Source: Paramuribaculum sp. (GTDB lineage Bacteria; Bacteroidota; Bacteroidia; Bacteroidales; Muribaculaceae). Taken from it: a stretch of 26,533 nt of DNA. A program made the position numbers and the translations under genes. Positions 14,079 through 22,984 of the stretch are shown piece by piece (positions within the stretch are counted from its first letter, which is position 1; each line of letters opens with the position of its first letter). The stretch spans positions 1 to 26,533 of the forward strand of contig VSPV01000020.1 of NCBI GenBank assembly GCA_009775605.1, read 5' to 3'. The notes under the pieces were generated by a model that saw only the letters and a program-made list of their open reading frames with translations, was not told where the DNA came from and made no database searches.

Positions 14079-15341
14079 ATGCTTTATTATCTTTTTAATT
14101 ATCTCGAGAATCTCGGTGTGCCCGGCGCGCGGCTCATGGACTACATCACGTTCCGTTCCGGCGCGGCTCTTGTGCTGTCGCTGATTATAGCCACTGTGTT
14201 CGGACGCCGGATAATAGACCGTCTGCAGCTGATGCAGGTAGGCGAGATAATCCGCGACCTCGGTCTTGAGGGCCAGATGTCGAAAAAAGGCACCCCCACC
14301 ATGGGAGGCATCATAATAATCGTGGCGATTCTTGTGCCGTGTCTGCTTGTGGGAAATCTGGGCAATATCTATATGGCCCTGATGCTTGTGGCCACGATAT
14401 GGCTCGGCACGCTCGGTTTCCTCGACGATTATCTGAAGATTCACCGTCACAACAAGGACGGCATGAAAGGCAGCTTCAAGATTGTGGGCCAGGTGGGTCT
14501 CGGCCTGATTGTGGGCCTCACCATGTGGTTCAGCCCCGATATAACGATGCGCGAGAATGTGGAGGTGGTGGTGCCTGAAGCGCAGGAAACCGTCATCATG
14601 TATACCCCCGAAGATGTGAAGTCAACCCAGACCACCATACCTTTCGTCAAGAACAACAACTTCGATTACGCCTATCTCACCCAGTGGATGGGAAGTCATG
14701 CCGCTACAGGCGGATGGATAGTGTTCGTGCTTGTTACCATTCTGGTGATTGCGGCCACTTCCAACGGCGCCAACCTCACCGACGGACTGGACGGCCTCTG
14801 TACCGGAACCTCCGCCATAATAGGCTGCGCGCTCGCCATAATGGCCTATCTCGGCGGCCACATAGTCTATTCGTCGTATCTGAACATAATGTATATCCCC
14901 GGCAGCAGTGAGCTGGTGGTGTATATGGCGGCGTTCATAGGCGCGCTGGTAGGATTCCTGTGGTACAACGCCTATCCTGCGCAGGTGTTCATGGGCGATA
15001 CCGGCAGCCTCACTCTCGGCGGCATAATAGCCGTGTTCGCCATCCTCATACGCAAGGAGCTGCTTATTCCGCTGCTCTGCGCCATTTTCTTCTTCGAGGA
15101 CCTTTCGGTAATGCTTCAGGTGGCTTACTTCAAGTACACCAAGAAGCGCCACGGAGCCGGTCGCCGCATTTTCAAGATGACGCCTCTCCATCATCATTTC
15201 CAGAAGCCGGGCAACTCCGGCATCGACGCCCTGCTGCAGGCCCCCCTCAACGCGGTGCCCGAGCCCAAGATTGTCACTCGCTTCTGGATCATAGGCCTTC
15301 TGCTTGCCGTGCTCACTTTTGTCACGCTCAAGATACGATGA
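14079..15341 (+). CDS. mraY: Phospho-N-acetylmuramoyl-pentapeptide transferase MraY
   Basis: A polytopic inner-membrane enzyme that moves phospho-MurNAc-pentapeptide from UDP to undecaprenyl phosphate, forming lipid I. Markers are KKGTPTMGG (69-77), FLDDYLKI, NLTDGLDGL (232-240), MGDTGSL and the cytosolic PLHHHFQ loop. At 420 residues it is longer than the roughly 360 of E. coli MraY. The extra length is mainly an insert of about 50 residues after WFSPDITMRENVEVV, as seen in Bacteroidota orthologues. It starts 48 nt after murE. Confidence 0.97.
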   Translation: MLYYLFNYLENLGVPGARLMDYITFRSGAALVLSLIIATVFGRRIIDRLQLMQVGEIIRDLGLEGQMSKKGTPTMGGIIIIVAILVPCLLVGNLGNIYMALMLVATIWLGTLGFLDDYLKIHRHNKDGMKGSFKIVGQVGLGLIVGLTMWFSPDITMRENVEVVVPEAQETVIMYTPEDVKSTQTTIPFVKNNNFDYAYLTQWMGSHAATGGWIVFVLVTILVIAATSNGANLTDGLDGLCTGTSAIIGCALAIMAYLGGHIVYSSYLNIMYIPGSSELVVYMAAFIGALVGFLWYNAYPAQVFMGDTGSLTLGGIIAVFAILIRKELLIPLLCAIFFFEDLSVMLQVAYFKYTKKRHGAGRRIFKMTPLHHHFQKPGNSGIDALLQAPLNAVPEPKIVTRFWIIGLLLAVLTFVTLKIR

Positions 15342-15387
15342 CACATAAATAATAATATTGACAGGACATTTCAACAGACGATATAAT

Positions 15388-16755
15388 ATGAACCGCAGAA
15401 AAAAACTCGTGGTGCTCGGCGGCGGCGAAAGCGGCGTAGGAGCAGCCATCCTCGGCAAGGACAAGGGGATGGACGTGTTTTTGTCAGATTCCGGAATCAT
15501 TCCGGAACGATATGCCGAGGTGCTTCGCGCCGAGGGCATAGAATTCGAGCAGGGAGGCCACACGGCATCCCGTGTGCTCGATGCCGACGAGGTTGTGAAA
15601 AGCCCCGGCATTCCTCCCACGGCGCCGCTTGTGAAGGCGCTGGTGGAAAAAGGTGTGCCCGTGATTTCCGAAATCGAGCTGGCCGGACGTTACACCCACG
15701 CCAAGATGGTGTGCATCACCGGCTCAAACGGTAAGACCACAACCACCATGCTCACCTACCATATACTCAAGGACGCCGGGCTGAACGTAGGCCTGGCGGG
15801 CAACGTGGGTCGTTCCCTTGCCTGGCAGGTGGCCCGCGAGAACCACGATGTGTACGTGATAGAGCTTTCGAGCTTCCAGCTTGAAAATATGTATGATTTC
15901 AAGGCCAATGTGGCCGTGATACTCAATATCACCCCCGACCATCTTGACCGCTACGACTATAAGATGCAGAACTACATCAATGCCAAATTCCGCATACTCC
16001 GCAACCTTACTCCCGAGGATGCGTTTATATTCTGGCAGGACGACCCCGTGATTCAGGCCCAGCTGCGTCAGGTGGCCACAGAGGCCCGGATGTATCCCTT
16101 TGCCGAGAACATGGAGAAAGGCTCCCGGGCATACGTTGACGATGAAGACGAGCTTGTGCTCGACGCCGAGGCAACTCCGGTGAGGATGCCCCGCGCCGAC
16201 CTTAGCCTCAACGGACTCCATAATCTCTACAATTCCATGGCTGCCGGTCTGTCGGCATGCCTGCTCGATATAAAGAAGGACGACATACGCCGTGCCCTGA
16301 GCAATTTCGAGGGTGTGGAGCACCGCCTGGAATTCGTGGCCGACATTGACGGAGTGCGTTACATCAACGACTCCAAGGCCACCAACGTCAACTCCTGCTG
16401 GTATGCTCTCGAGAGCATGCCACGCAAGGAAGCCCCCTCCGTGGTGCTTATCCTCGGTGGCAAGGACAAGGGCAACGACTATACCGAGATAGAGCCTCTG
16501 GTGCGCGAGAAGGTCAAGGCCATAGTGTGCATGGGAAAGGACAATGCCAAGCTCCTCGACTTCTTCACGGGCAAAGTGCCCCGGATAGCCGACACCCATT
16601 CGCTGGCCGACGCCATAGCCGCCTGCCGGGAGTTTGCCTCCGAAGGCGATACGGTGCTTCTCTCGCCCTGCTGCGCGAGCTTCGACCTCTTCACGAGCTA
16701 CGAGAACCGCGGCGAGCTTTTCAAGCAGGCCGTGAATGCTCTCGCCCATAAATGA
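15388..16755 (+). CDS. murD: UDP-MurNAc-L-alanine:D-glutamate ligase MurD
   Basis: A 455-residue Mur ligase adding D-Glu to UDP-MurNAc-L-Ala. The N-terminal Rossmann segment LVVLGGGESGVGAAI is followed by the P-loop GSNGKTTT (112-119), ELSSFQLE, NITPDHLDRY, VEHRLEFV, INDSKATN and LILGGKDKGNDY. I chose ATG 15388, which places the conserved start at residue 2-3 and keeps the 46-nt gap typical of this cluster; an upstream TTG at 15358 is unlikely. Confidence 0.97.
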   Translation: MNRRKKLVVLGGGESGVGAAILGKDKGMDVFLSDSGIIPERYAEVLRAEGIEFEQGGHTASRVLDADEVVKSPGIPPTAPLVKALVEKGVPVISEIELAGRYTHAKMVCITGSNGKTTTTMLTYHILKDAGLNVGLAGNVGRSLAWQVARENHDVYVIELSSFQLENMYDFKANVAVILNITPDHLDRYDYKMQNYINAKFRILRNLTPEDAFIFWQDDPVIQAQLRQVATEARMYPFAENMEKGSRAYVDDEDELVLDAEATPVRMPRADLSLNGLHNLYNSMAAGLSACLLDIKKDDIRRALSNFEGVEHRLEFVADIDGVRYINDSKATNVNSCWYALESMPRKEAPSVVLILGGKDKGNDYTEIEPLVREKVKAIVCMGKDNAKLLDFFTGKVPRIADTHSLADAIAACREFASEGDTVLLSPCCASFDLFTSYENRGELFKQAVNALAHK

Positions 16756-16793
16756 TATCCCGACTCTCTCCCCGCATTAACACAAAACTGAAA

Positions 16794-18164
16794 ATGGAAC
16801 TTCAACCAGCCGCAACTTCACCCCGCGCTATCCCCGGCAGCGCCGAACCGCAGCCCGAGGCACTCGCCGCCGAGGTGCCCGGCACCGCCCGGCGCATCCG
16901 CAGCTATCTTTTCGGGCATACCGACAAACATATATGGGGCATCTACCTTCTTCTGTGCCTCATTTCCATAGTGGAGCTTTACAGCGCGTCGTCGCGCGAG
17001 GTGAGCGGCACCGGCATCGGTGTCTACATGCCCATAATGCGCCACATGGCAATGCTTGCCGTGAGTTTCGTGATTGTGGTGGTGATGTCGCGGATGCATT
17101 ACAGCCGCTTCGTCACCCTCGTGCCGCTGTTCGTGATGCTGAGTATCGGCCTGTGGCTGGCATCCTGGTTCATAGGCGAGGATTTCAACGGCGCGCGCCG
17201 CGCCATACGCATAATGGGCATTACCCTTCAGCCCTCCGAGTTCATGAAGCTCTCCGCCGCCTTGACCATAGGCTATCTCGCGGCCCTCTTTCAGGAAAAG
17301 AAGGGCATGAAGAAGAACGGTGTGTGGATTGCCGCGGGAGCGGTGGTGTTCTTCGCGGGAACGCTCATATTCAGCGGACTCACTAACACCATTCTGCTGC
17401 TGTGCATCAGTCTGTCAATGCTTGTGATCACCGGCATGAGACTTACCGACCTCTTCAAGATAGCTTTGGCCTATATGGCCGGAATGGCTCTGCTGGTGGG
17501 TGTGTTCTATATCGACTACAAGATGCATGCCGTGCCGGGTGCCACTGCCGATATGTCGGAAATGCAGGTGTCGAGACTCACCCGCTGGGAAACGTGGGTG
17601 AGCCGCCTCGAGGAGTTCGGCAATGATTCCGTGCCGAAATACCAGCAGAAAATGACCGCCGACAACCGTCAGGCCATGATTGGCTTCATGGCGCAGGCCC
17701 ATGGCGGTATAAAGGGCGTGATGCCCGGCAATTCACGCGAGACATCGCGCCTGCCGCTGGCTTTTACCGATTATATCTACTCCATAATAGTCGAGGAGCT
17801 GGGTCTGGTGGGCGGTCTGGCCGTGCTGCTGCTCTATCTCTGGCTCATGGCGCGCGCGGCGGTGCTTGCCAACCGCGTCTCGGTCAACTTCGCGGCGCAG
17901 CTTGTGCTTGCAGCCTCGCTCACCATAGTGTTCCAGGCGCTTTTCCATGTAGGTATCGTCACGGGAGCCATGCCTGTTTCGGGTCAGCCCCTGCCGCTGA
18001 TATCCAAAGGCGGAACGTCGATACTCATCACCTCCATAGCCTTCGGAATAATGCTCTCCGTGAGCCGTCACGCCACCCGCAAGGGCGCACGCAAGAAGGA
18101 GATAGAACAGGAGGAATCCATGCTCCCGAAGGAAATGAGCGCCGCCAACCCAACGCAGCTCTGA
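16794..18164 (+). CDS. ftsW: SEDS-family peptidoglycan glycosyltransferase FtsW
   Basis: A polytopic SEDS protein that polymerises lipid II at the septum with FtsI. Visible family motifs are FNGARRAI, LQPSEFMKL, GVMPGNSRETSRLPLAFTDYI, VEELGLVGG and VSGQPLPLISKGGTS. I prefer ATG 16794 (456 residues): it follows an A-rich stretch and leaves a 38-nt gap, matching the 37-49 nt gaps earlier in the cluster. ATG 16752, overlapping the murD stop as ATGA, would add 14 residues. The soluble N-terminal tail of about 40 residues is Pro/Ala-rich and not conserved-looking. Confidence 0.95.
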   Translation: MELQPAATSPRAIPGSAEPQPEALAAEVPGTARRIRSYLFGHTDKHIWGIYLLLCLISIVELYSASSREVSGTGIGVYMPIMRHMAMLAVSFVIVVVMSRMHYSRFVTLVPLFVMLSIGLWLASWFIGEDFNGARRAIRIMGITLQPSEFMKLSAALTIGYLAALFQEKKGMKKNGVWIAAGAVVFFAGTLIFSGLTNTILLLCISLSMLVITGMRLTDLFKIALAYMAGMALLVGVFYIDYKMHAVPGATADMSEMQVSRLTRWETWVSRLEEFGNDSVPKYQQKMTADNRQAMIGFMAQAHGGIKGVMPGNSRETSRLPLAFTDYIYSIIVEELGLVGGLAVLLLYLWLMARAAVLANRVSVNFAAQLVLAASLTIVFQALFHVGIVTGAMPVSGQPLPLISKGGTSILITSIAFGIMLSVSRHATRKGARKKEIEQEESMLPKEMSAANPTQL

Positions 18165-18171
18165 TTTTAAC

Positions 18172-19299
18172 ATGAAAGAAATGAGTGAAGAATCACCTAT
18201 ACGCATACTGATAAGCGGCGGAGGCACCGGCGGACACATTTTCCCCGCCATTTCCATAGCCAACGCCATACGCCGCCGCGAGCCCCGCGCCGAGATTCTC
18301 TTTGTGGGCGCATGCGGCCGTATGGAGATGGAGCGTGTGCCTGCCGCCGGATATAAGATAGAAGGATTGCCCGTGGCGGGTTTCGACCGCCGTCGTCTCT
18401 GGCGCAATGTGCCTGTGGTGGTGAAGCTTGTGCGCAGCCTGCTTCGCGCGCGCCGCATCGTCAGGGACTTCCGTCCCGACATTGCCATAGGCGTGGGCGG
18501 ATATGCCAGCGGCCCCATACTCAAGGAGGCACAGCGTCAGGGCGTCCCTACGCTTATTCAGGAACAGAACTCTTATCCGGGAGTCACAAACAAGCTTCTC
18601 GCGCCTAAAGCCCGCGCAATCTGCGTGGCCTACGACGGCATGGAGCGCTTCTTCCCCGCCGAGGTCATTACCAAGACCGGAAATCCTGTAAGAAAAGAGA
18701 TAGCCGACTGTGCCGCTCTGGGCAGCGCCGAATCCAAGCGCGCCCTCGGGTTTGACCCTGCGCGTCCGCTGCTGCTTGTGGTTGGAGGAAGCCTTGGCGC
18801 GCGTACCATCAACGACAGCATTGCCGCAGGGCTCGACCGTCTTACCGCCGACGGACGATATCAGGTGATGTGGCAGACAGGCAAGCTCTATGCCGAAGAG
18901 TGCGCCCGCGCGGCGGCCGGACACAGCGATGTAAAGGCCATGCCGTTCATCGCTGATATGGCGCGTGCCTACAGCGCGGCCGACCTCGTGGTGGCCCGTG
19001 CGGGAGCCGGCACCATATCCGAGCTTCAGCTTGCCGGAAAAACCGCCATACTGGTGCCGTCGCCCAACGTGGCCGAGGACCATCAGCGCAAGAACGCCAT
19101 GGCGCTTGTGGAGCGTGACGCGGCCGTGATGGTGCCCGACTCCGAGGCCCGCGAACGGCTGGTAGACGAAGCTCTGGAGCTTATCGCCGATTCGTCGCGC
19201 CGTAACCTCCTCGCCGCAAATGCAGCCCAGATGGCGCTTCGCGAAAGCGACACCCGCATAGTCGATACCATTTACCGTATTATCGAAGAGAAAAAATGA
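18172..19299 (+). CDS. murG: UDP-GlcNAc:lipid I N-acetylglucosaminyltransferase MurG
   Basis: MurG adds GlcNAc to lipid I on the cytosolic membrane face, giving lipid II. The 375-residue GT-B protein shows GGGTGGHIFP at 16-25, VGGYASGP, QEQNSYPGVTNK, TGNPVRKEI, LLVVGGSLGAR, the donor-site block RAGAGTISELQLAGK and DHQRKNA. It begins 7 nt after ftsW and its stop overlaps murC as ATGA, so translation is probably coupled. Confidence 0.97.
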   Translation: MKEMSEESPIRILISGGGTGGHIFPAISIANAIRRREPRAEILFVGACGRMEMERVPAAGYKIEGLPVAGFDRRRLWRNVPVVVKLVRSLLRARRIVRDFRPDIAIGVGGYASGPILKEAQRQGVPTLIQEQNSYPGVTNKLLAPKARAICVAYDGMERFFPAEVITKTGNPVRKEIADCAALGSAESKRALGFDPARPLLLVVGGSLGARTINDSIAAGLDRLTADGRYQVMWQTGKLYAEECARAAAGHSDVKAMPFIADMARAYSAADLVVARAGAGTISELQLAGKTAILVPSPNVAEDHQRKNAMALVERDAAVMVPDSEARERLVDEALELIADSSRRNLLAANAAQMALRESDTRIVDTIYRIIEEKK

Positions 19300-20669
19300 C
19301 AACAGATCGTCCCAACATATACTTTGTGGGAGCCGGCGGCATAGGCATGGCGGCTCTCGAACGTTATTTCCTCAGCAAGGGAAAGCGTGTGGGCGGATAT
19401 GACCGCACCCCCACCGACCTCACCCGCGCTCTTGAAAGCGAGGGCGTGGAGATTACCTACAGCGATGCCGCCGAAGCCATTCCCCAGGCGTTCCGCAATC
19501 CCGGGGAGACACTGGTGGTCTACACTCCCGCCGTGCCCGATTCGCATCCCGGGCTGCAATGGTTCCGCGCCAACGGTTTCGAGGTGGTGAAACGCGCCGC
19601 CGTGCTCGGCATAGTGACGCGCCACAGCCGCAGCCTCTGTTTCGCAGGCACTCACGGCAAGACAACCACATCGTCCATGGCCGCCCACGTGCTCCACAAC
19701 TCTCCCGGCGGGTGCAACGCCTTCCTTGGCGGTGTGCTCCGCAATTACGGCACCAACTTCATCCTTGACCCCCATTCCGATTTCTCGGTGATAGAGGCCG
19801 ACGAATACGACCGCTCGTTCCATCATCTCACGCCGTCAGTGGCAGTGATTACGGCCACTGACCCCGACCATCTCGACATCTACGGAACCGAGGATGCCTA
19901 CCTCGAGAGCTTCGCGCATTTCACCGAGCTCATCCGCCCCGACGGCGTACTCATAGTCCATACCGGTCTTAAACTGCGCCCGCGTGTGGCTCCGGGAGTG
20001 AAGGTCTACACCTATTCGCGCGACGAAGGCGATTTCCACGCCACCAATATCCGCCGCAGCGAAGGTTCGATAGTGTTCGACCTGGTGATGCCCGACGGCT
20101 CTGTGATGACAGATATTGCTCCCGGTGTGCCCGTGGAGATAAACATAGAGAACGCCATTGCCGCGCTCGCCGCGGTCTGGGCTGCAGGGCAGCTCGACGA
20201 GGACTGCGCACGCCGGGCCATGGCTTCCTTCCAGGGCCCGAAACGCCGCTTCGAGTTCCATCTGAAGGAGCCGGGCCGCGCCATAATCGACGATTACGCC
20301 CATCATCCCGACGAACTGCGCCAGTCGATACGCTCGGTGCGCGCCCTCTATCCCGACCGGCGTCTTACGGTGGCCTTCCAGCCCCATCTCTACAGTCGCA
20401 CGCGCGATTTCGCCCCGCAGTTCGGCCAGGCGCTTTCCGAGGCCGACGAGGTGATACTTCTCGACATATATCCTGCCCGCGAGCTCCCCATGGAGGGCGT
20501 GAGCTCGCAGCTCATATTCGATGCCATAAAGGGCCCGGACAAGACCATGATTACAAAGGAGCAGCTGCCCGAGACTGTGCGCGAGCGCGGCTTCGAGGTG
20601 CTTCTTACAGCCGGAGCAGGGGATATCTGCGACTTCCTTGACCGTATAACCTCTGATGCCCGCTCATGA
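19296..20669 (+). CDS. murC: UDP-MurNAc:L-alanine ligase MurC
   Basis: The first Mur ligase of the stem peptide pathway, 457 residues. The N-terminus has the dinucleotide-like fold (IYFVGAGGIGMAALERYF), the P-loop GTHGKTT is at 118-124, and IEADEYDRSF, DPDHLDIYG, RRFEFHL, IDDYAHHPDEL and FQPHLYSRT follow. It overlaps murG by 4 nt at its start and ftsQ by 4 nt at its end. Confidence 0.97.
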   Translation: MTTDRPNIYFVGAGGIGMAALERYFLSKGKRVGGYDRTPTDLTRALESEGVEITYSDAAEAIPQAFRNPGETLVVYTPAVPDSHPGLQWFRANGFEVVKRAAVLGIVTRHSRSLCFAGTHGKTTTSSMAAHVLHNSPGGCNAFLGGVLRNYGTNFILDPHSDFSVIEADEYDRSFHHLTPSVAVITATDPDHLDIYGTEDAYLESFAHFTELIRPDGVLIVHTGLKLRPRVAPGVKVYTYSRDEGDFHATNIRRSEGSIVFDLVMPDGSVMTDIAPGVPVEINIENAIAALAAVWAAGQLDEDCARRAMASFQGPKRRFEFHLKEPGRAIIDDYAHHPDELRQSIRSVRALYPDRRLTVAFQPHLYSRTRDFAPQFGQALSEADEVILLDIYPARELPMEGVSSQLIFDAIKGPDKTMITKEQLPETVRERGFEVLLTAGAGDICDFLDRITSDARS

Positions 20670-21604
20670 AGAAACGCCTGCTCTACATATTGCTGACCGT
20701 GGTTGCCTTAGGGGTGATGACAGCCGTGACGCTGCTCACGCAGGGCATGGCTTCGTCGCGTCCGTGCAGGGATGTGACTATGACCGTGCTCGATTCCTCT
20801 TCGGTGAAGTTTGTCAACGAGGCGGAGCTATGGCGCGAGCTTGGCAGATGGCCGGCACAGATGAAGGGCAGCAGGCTCGACGATATAGACATTGACAGCC
20901 TCGAGCGTTTCCTCAGGGCCATCGACAAAATAGAGTGGACCGAAGTCAATATCCGGCCTGACAGCACTATCCATATAGAGGTGAGTCCCATGCGGCCCGT
21001 GGCGAGAATTTTCGACAGCCATGGATCGTATTACATCAACCGTCAGGGAAAGAAAATCAGCGCGCAGGCGCGTTATTTCATGGACGTGCCGGTGATTCAG
21101 GGCGAATTCACTGACTCGTTTCCCGCTGTCAGTATTCTGCCCCTTATTGATTACATAGCTTCCGACAGCACCTGGAACAAGGTGGTGTCGATGATCAAGG
21201 TGGATTCTCCCACAAACATAATGCTCGTGCCGGTGTTTCGCGGACATCTGGTGAATTTCGGCGACGTAAGCATGTTTGACGACAAGTTCCGTCGCCTCCG
21301 CAACGTCTATTCCAAGATTCTGCCGGCCATGGGCTGGGATTATTACGACACTATAAGCGTGAAATGGAACGGCCAGATAGTGGCCACACGCCGCAACAAG
21401 GAGCTTCCGAAGGTGAAGTATGACGACGGCGCCGACGAGGCTGATGTGGATCTCTCGACCATGCTGACGGCTGAAGGCGTGGCTGACGGTCAGGCCATCC
21501 CCGGCAAGAAAATGGAGACAGACCGTCCTATGCCGGGTGAAAAGCCGGCGCAGGCGCCGGCAAAAGGCGATTCATCAACGAAAAAGGAAATTAAAAAACC
21601 ATAG
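20666..21604 (+). CDS. ftsQ: Cell division protein FtsQ
   Basis: A 312-residue bitopic divisome protein with a short cytosolic N-terminus, a membrane segment at about residues 4-24 (RLLYILLTVVALGVMTAVTLLT), a POTRA-like region (FVNEAELWRELGRW ... WTEVNIRPDSTIHIEVSPMRPVARIF) and the beta domain (YYINRQGKKISAQARYFMDVPVIQGEF). The last 60 residues are charged and low-complexity. It overlaps murC and lies 2 nt from ftsA, the usual dcw order. The sequence is divergent, so position and topology carry much of the call. Confidence 0.92.
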   Translation: MKKRLLYILLTVVALGVMTAVTLLTQGMASSRPCRDVTMTVLDSSSVKFVNEAELWRELGRWPAQMKGSRLDDIDIDSLERFLRAIDKIEWTEVNIRPDSTIHIEVSPMRPVARIFDSHGSYYINRQGKKISAQARYFMDVPVIQGEFTDSFPAVSILPLIDYIASDSTWNKVVSMIKVDSPTNIMLVPVFRGHLVNFGDVSMFDDKFRRLRNVYSKILPAMGWDYYDTISVKWNGQIVATRRNKELPKVKYDDGADEADVDLSTMLTAEGVADGQAIPGKKMETDRPMPGEKPAQAPAKGDSSTKKEIKKP

Positions 21605-21606
21605 AT

Positions 21607-22938
21607 ATGGAAGAAAAAAATATTGTAGCAATTGAAATCGGCAGCTCCAAAGTGAAAGGCGCTTTGGGGCACGTGAGCGACAAAGGCATCATCACCGTCC
21701 AGGCCGTGGAAGAGGAGCCGTTTCTCGAATGGGTGCGCTACGGCGAGGTGAGCAACGTGGAAGAGGTTGGCGCCGTGCTGCGCCGCATCATAGGTCGCCT
21801 TGAGGAGCGTATTGCTCCTGCCAAGGTGGCTGAAGTATATGTGGGCGTGGGAGCCCGCTCGCTTTGCTCCACCACGCGCAGTGTCGAAAGGCACCTTGTG
21901 GAGGAAATGGAGATTGGCGACGATATTCTGGCCGACCTCCGCAACCAGGCCCGCATGGCCGCGCCCCCCGACCGCGATCTTCTTGCTGTGATTCCCCGCC
22001 AGTATTCCGTGGACAAAAAGAGCGTGACGCAGCCCAAGGGCACCATGGGCAACAGCGTGAGCATGGACGCCGTGCTCCTTACCTGCCGCAAGCAGATAAA
22101 GAGCAAGCTCGAGCGCCTTGTTGTAGACAAGATGGGCCTGAAGGTGGCCGGATATGTGGTGCGCCAGACAGCGATAGCCGATGCCGTTCTCACCCATGAG
22201 GAGAAGCGCATAGGATGTATGCTCGTGGATTTCGGCGCTGAGACCACCACGGTGAGCATCTACAAGGGCGGACACCTCCAGTTCCTCCAGACGCTCCCCA
22301 TGGGCTCACGCAACATTACCCGCGACCTCATGAGCCTGAACTACCTCGAGGAGCGTGCCGAGGAGATAAAACGCCGCCAGGGCAACGCCTCAGGCACATC
22401 CATCGGAGCCATCGACGATTCCATCAACTATGACCAGGTTAATAAATGCGTGTCGGCCCGCGCCGCCGAAATCATAGCCAACATAAAGGAACAACTCAAG
22501 CAATCGGGCTTCAGTGCCTCGCAGCTGGCCCGCGGTATTATTGTTGTGGGCCGTGGCGCTTTCCTTGCCGGGTTCAACGACCGTCTTGCCAAGGAAATGG
22601 GCATGAACGTGCGCTCCGGCAGCATTTCCATGGCCGATGTGGGTATCTCGGATGTCCGAATCTCGCCCGTTGACTGCGTGGACGTGCTTTCCATAGTAAG
22701 GGCTGCCGCTCATTCCGACACTCACGAATGCCTCTCGACTCCTGAACCCGAGCCTGAGCCGGAACCAGTTGAAGAAATTGAGGAGGAAGAGATTGAGGAA
22801 GAACCGGCACGTAAACAGCCGTCGAAGCCCCGCACATCAATCTGGGACCGTCTGCGCAACATAACCGAGCGTATCGAGGGCGGACTGGTGGAAGAAGATG
22901 ATGATGAAGACGATGTGCTCCGCGACGACCGCAACTGA
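21607..22938 (+). CDS. ftsA: Cell division protein FtsA with long acidic C-terminal segment
   Basis: An actin-like ATPase that tethers FtsZ to the membrane. The 443-residue protein shows IVAIEIGSSKVKGAL, the 1C-like subdomain (EVYVGVGARSLCS), LVDFGAETTTVSI and GIIVVGRGAFLAGF. After the fold ends (about residue 375) comes an acidic run of Pro-Glu repeats and Glu clusters, then a probable amphipathic membrane-targeting helix (SIWDRLRNITERIEG), then a second acidic end (VEEDDDEDDVLRDDRN). In E. coli the targeting helix is at the very end; here about 20 acidic residues follow it. The gene is 46 nt before ftsZ. Confidence 0.96.
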   Translation: MEEKNIVAIEIGSSKVKGALGHVSDKGIITVQAVEEEPFLEWVRYGEVSNVEEVGAVLRRIIGRLEERIAPAKVAEVYVGVGARSLCSTTRSVERHLVEEMEIGDDILADLRNQARMAAPPDRDLLAVIPRQYSVDKKSVTQPKGTMGNSVSMDAVLLTCRKQIKSKLERLVVDKMGLKVAGYVVRQTAIADAVLTHEEKRIGCMLVDFGAETTTVSIYKGGHLQFLQTLPMGSRNITRDLMSLNYLEERAEEIKRRQGNASGTSIGAIDDSINYDQVNKCVSARAAEIIANIKEQLKQSGFSASQLARGIIVVGRGAFLAGFNDRLAKEMGMNVRSGSISMADVGISDVRISPVDCVDVLSIVRAAAHSDTHECLSTPEPEPEPEPVEEIEEEEIEEEPARKQPSKPRTSIWDRLRNITERIEGGLVEEDDDEDDVLRDDRN

Positions 22939-22984
22939 CCCTCACGTCAACACACATAACTAACTGCTAAACAACTACGAAACA

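Noticed and set aside
18193..19302. Long open frame opposite murG, and similar ones opposite rsmH, murE/mraY, mraY and murD (for example 9095-10075, 13404-14450, 14622-15620, 15724-16749)
   Set aside because: They mirror real genes with strong family matches, carry His/Gly/Val-rich composition typical of antisense reading in GC-rich codon use, and match no family.
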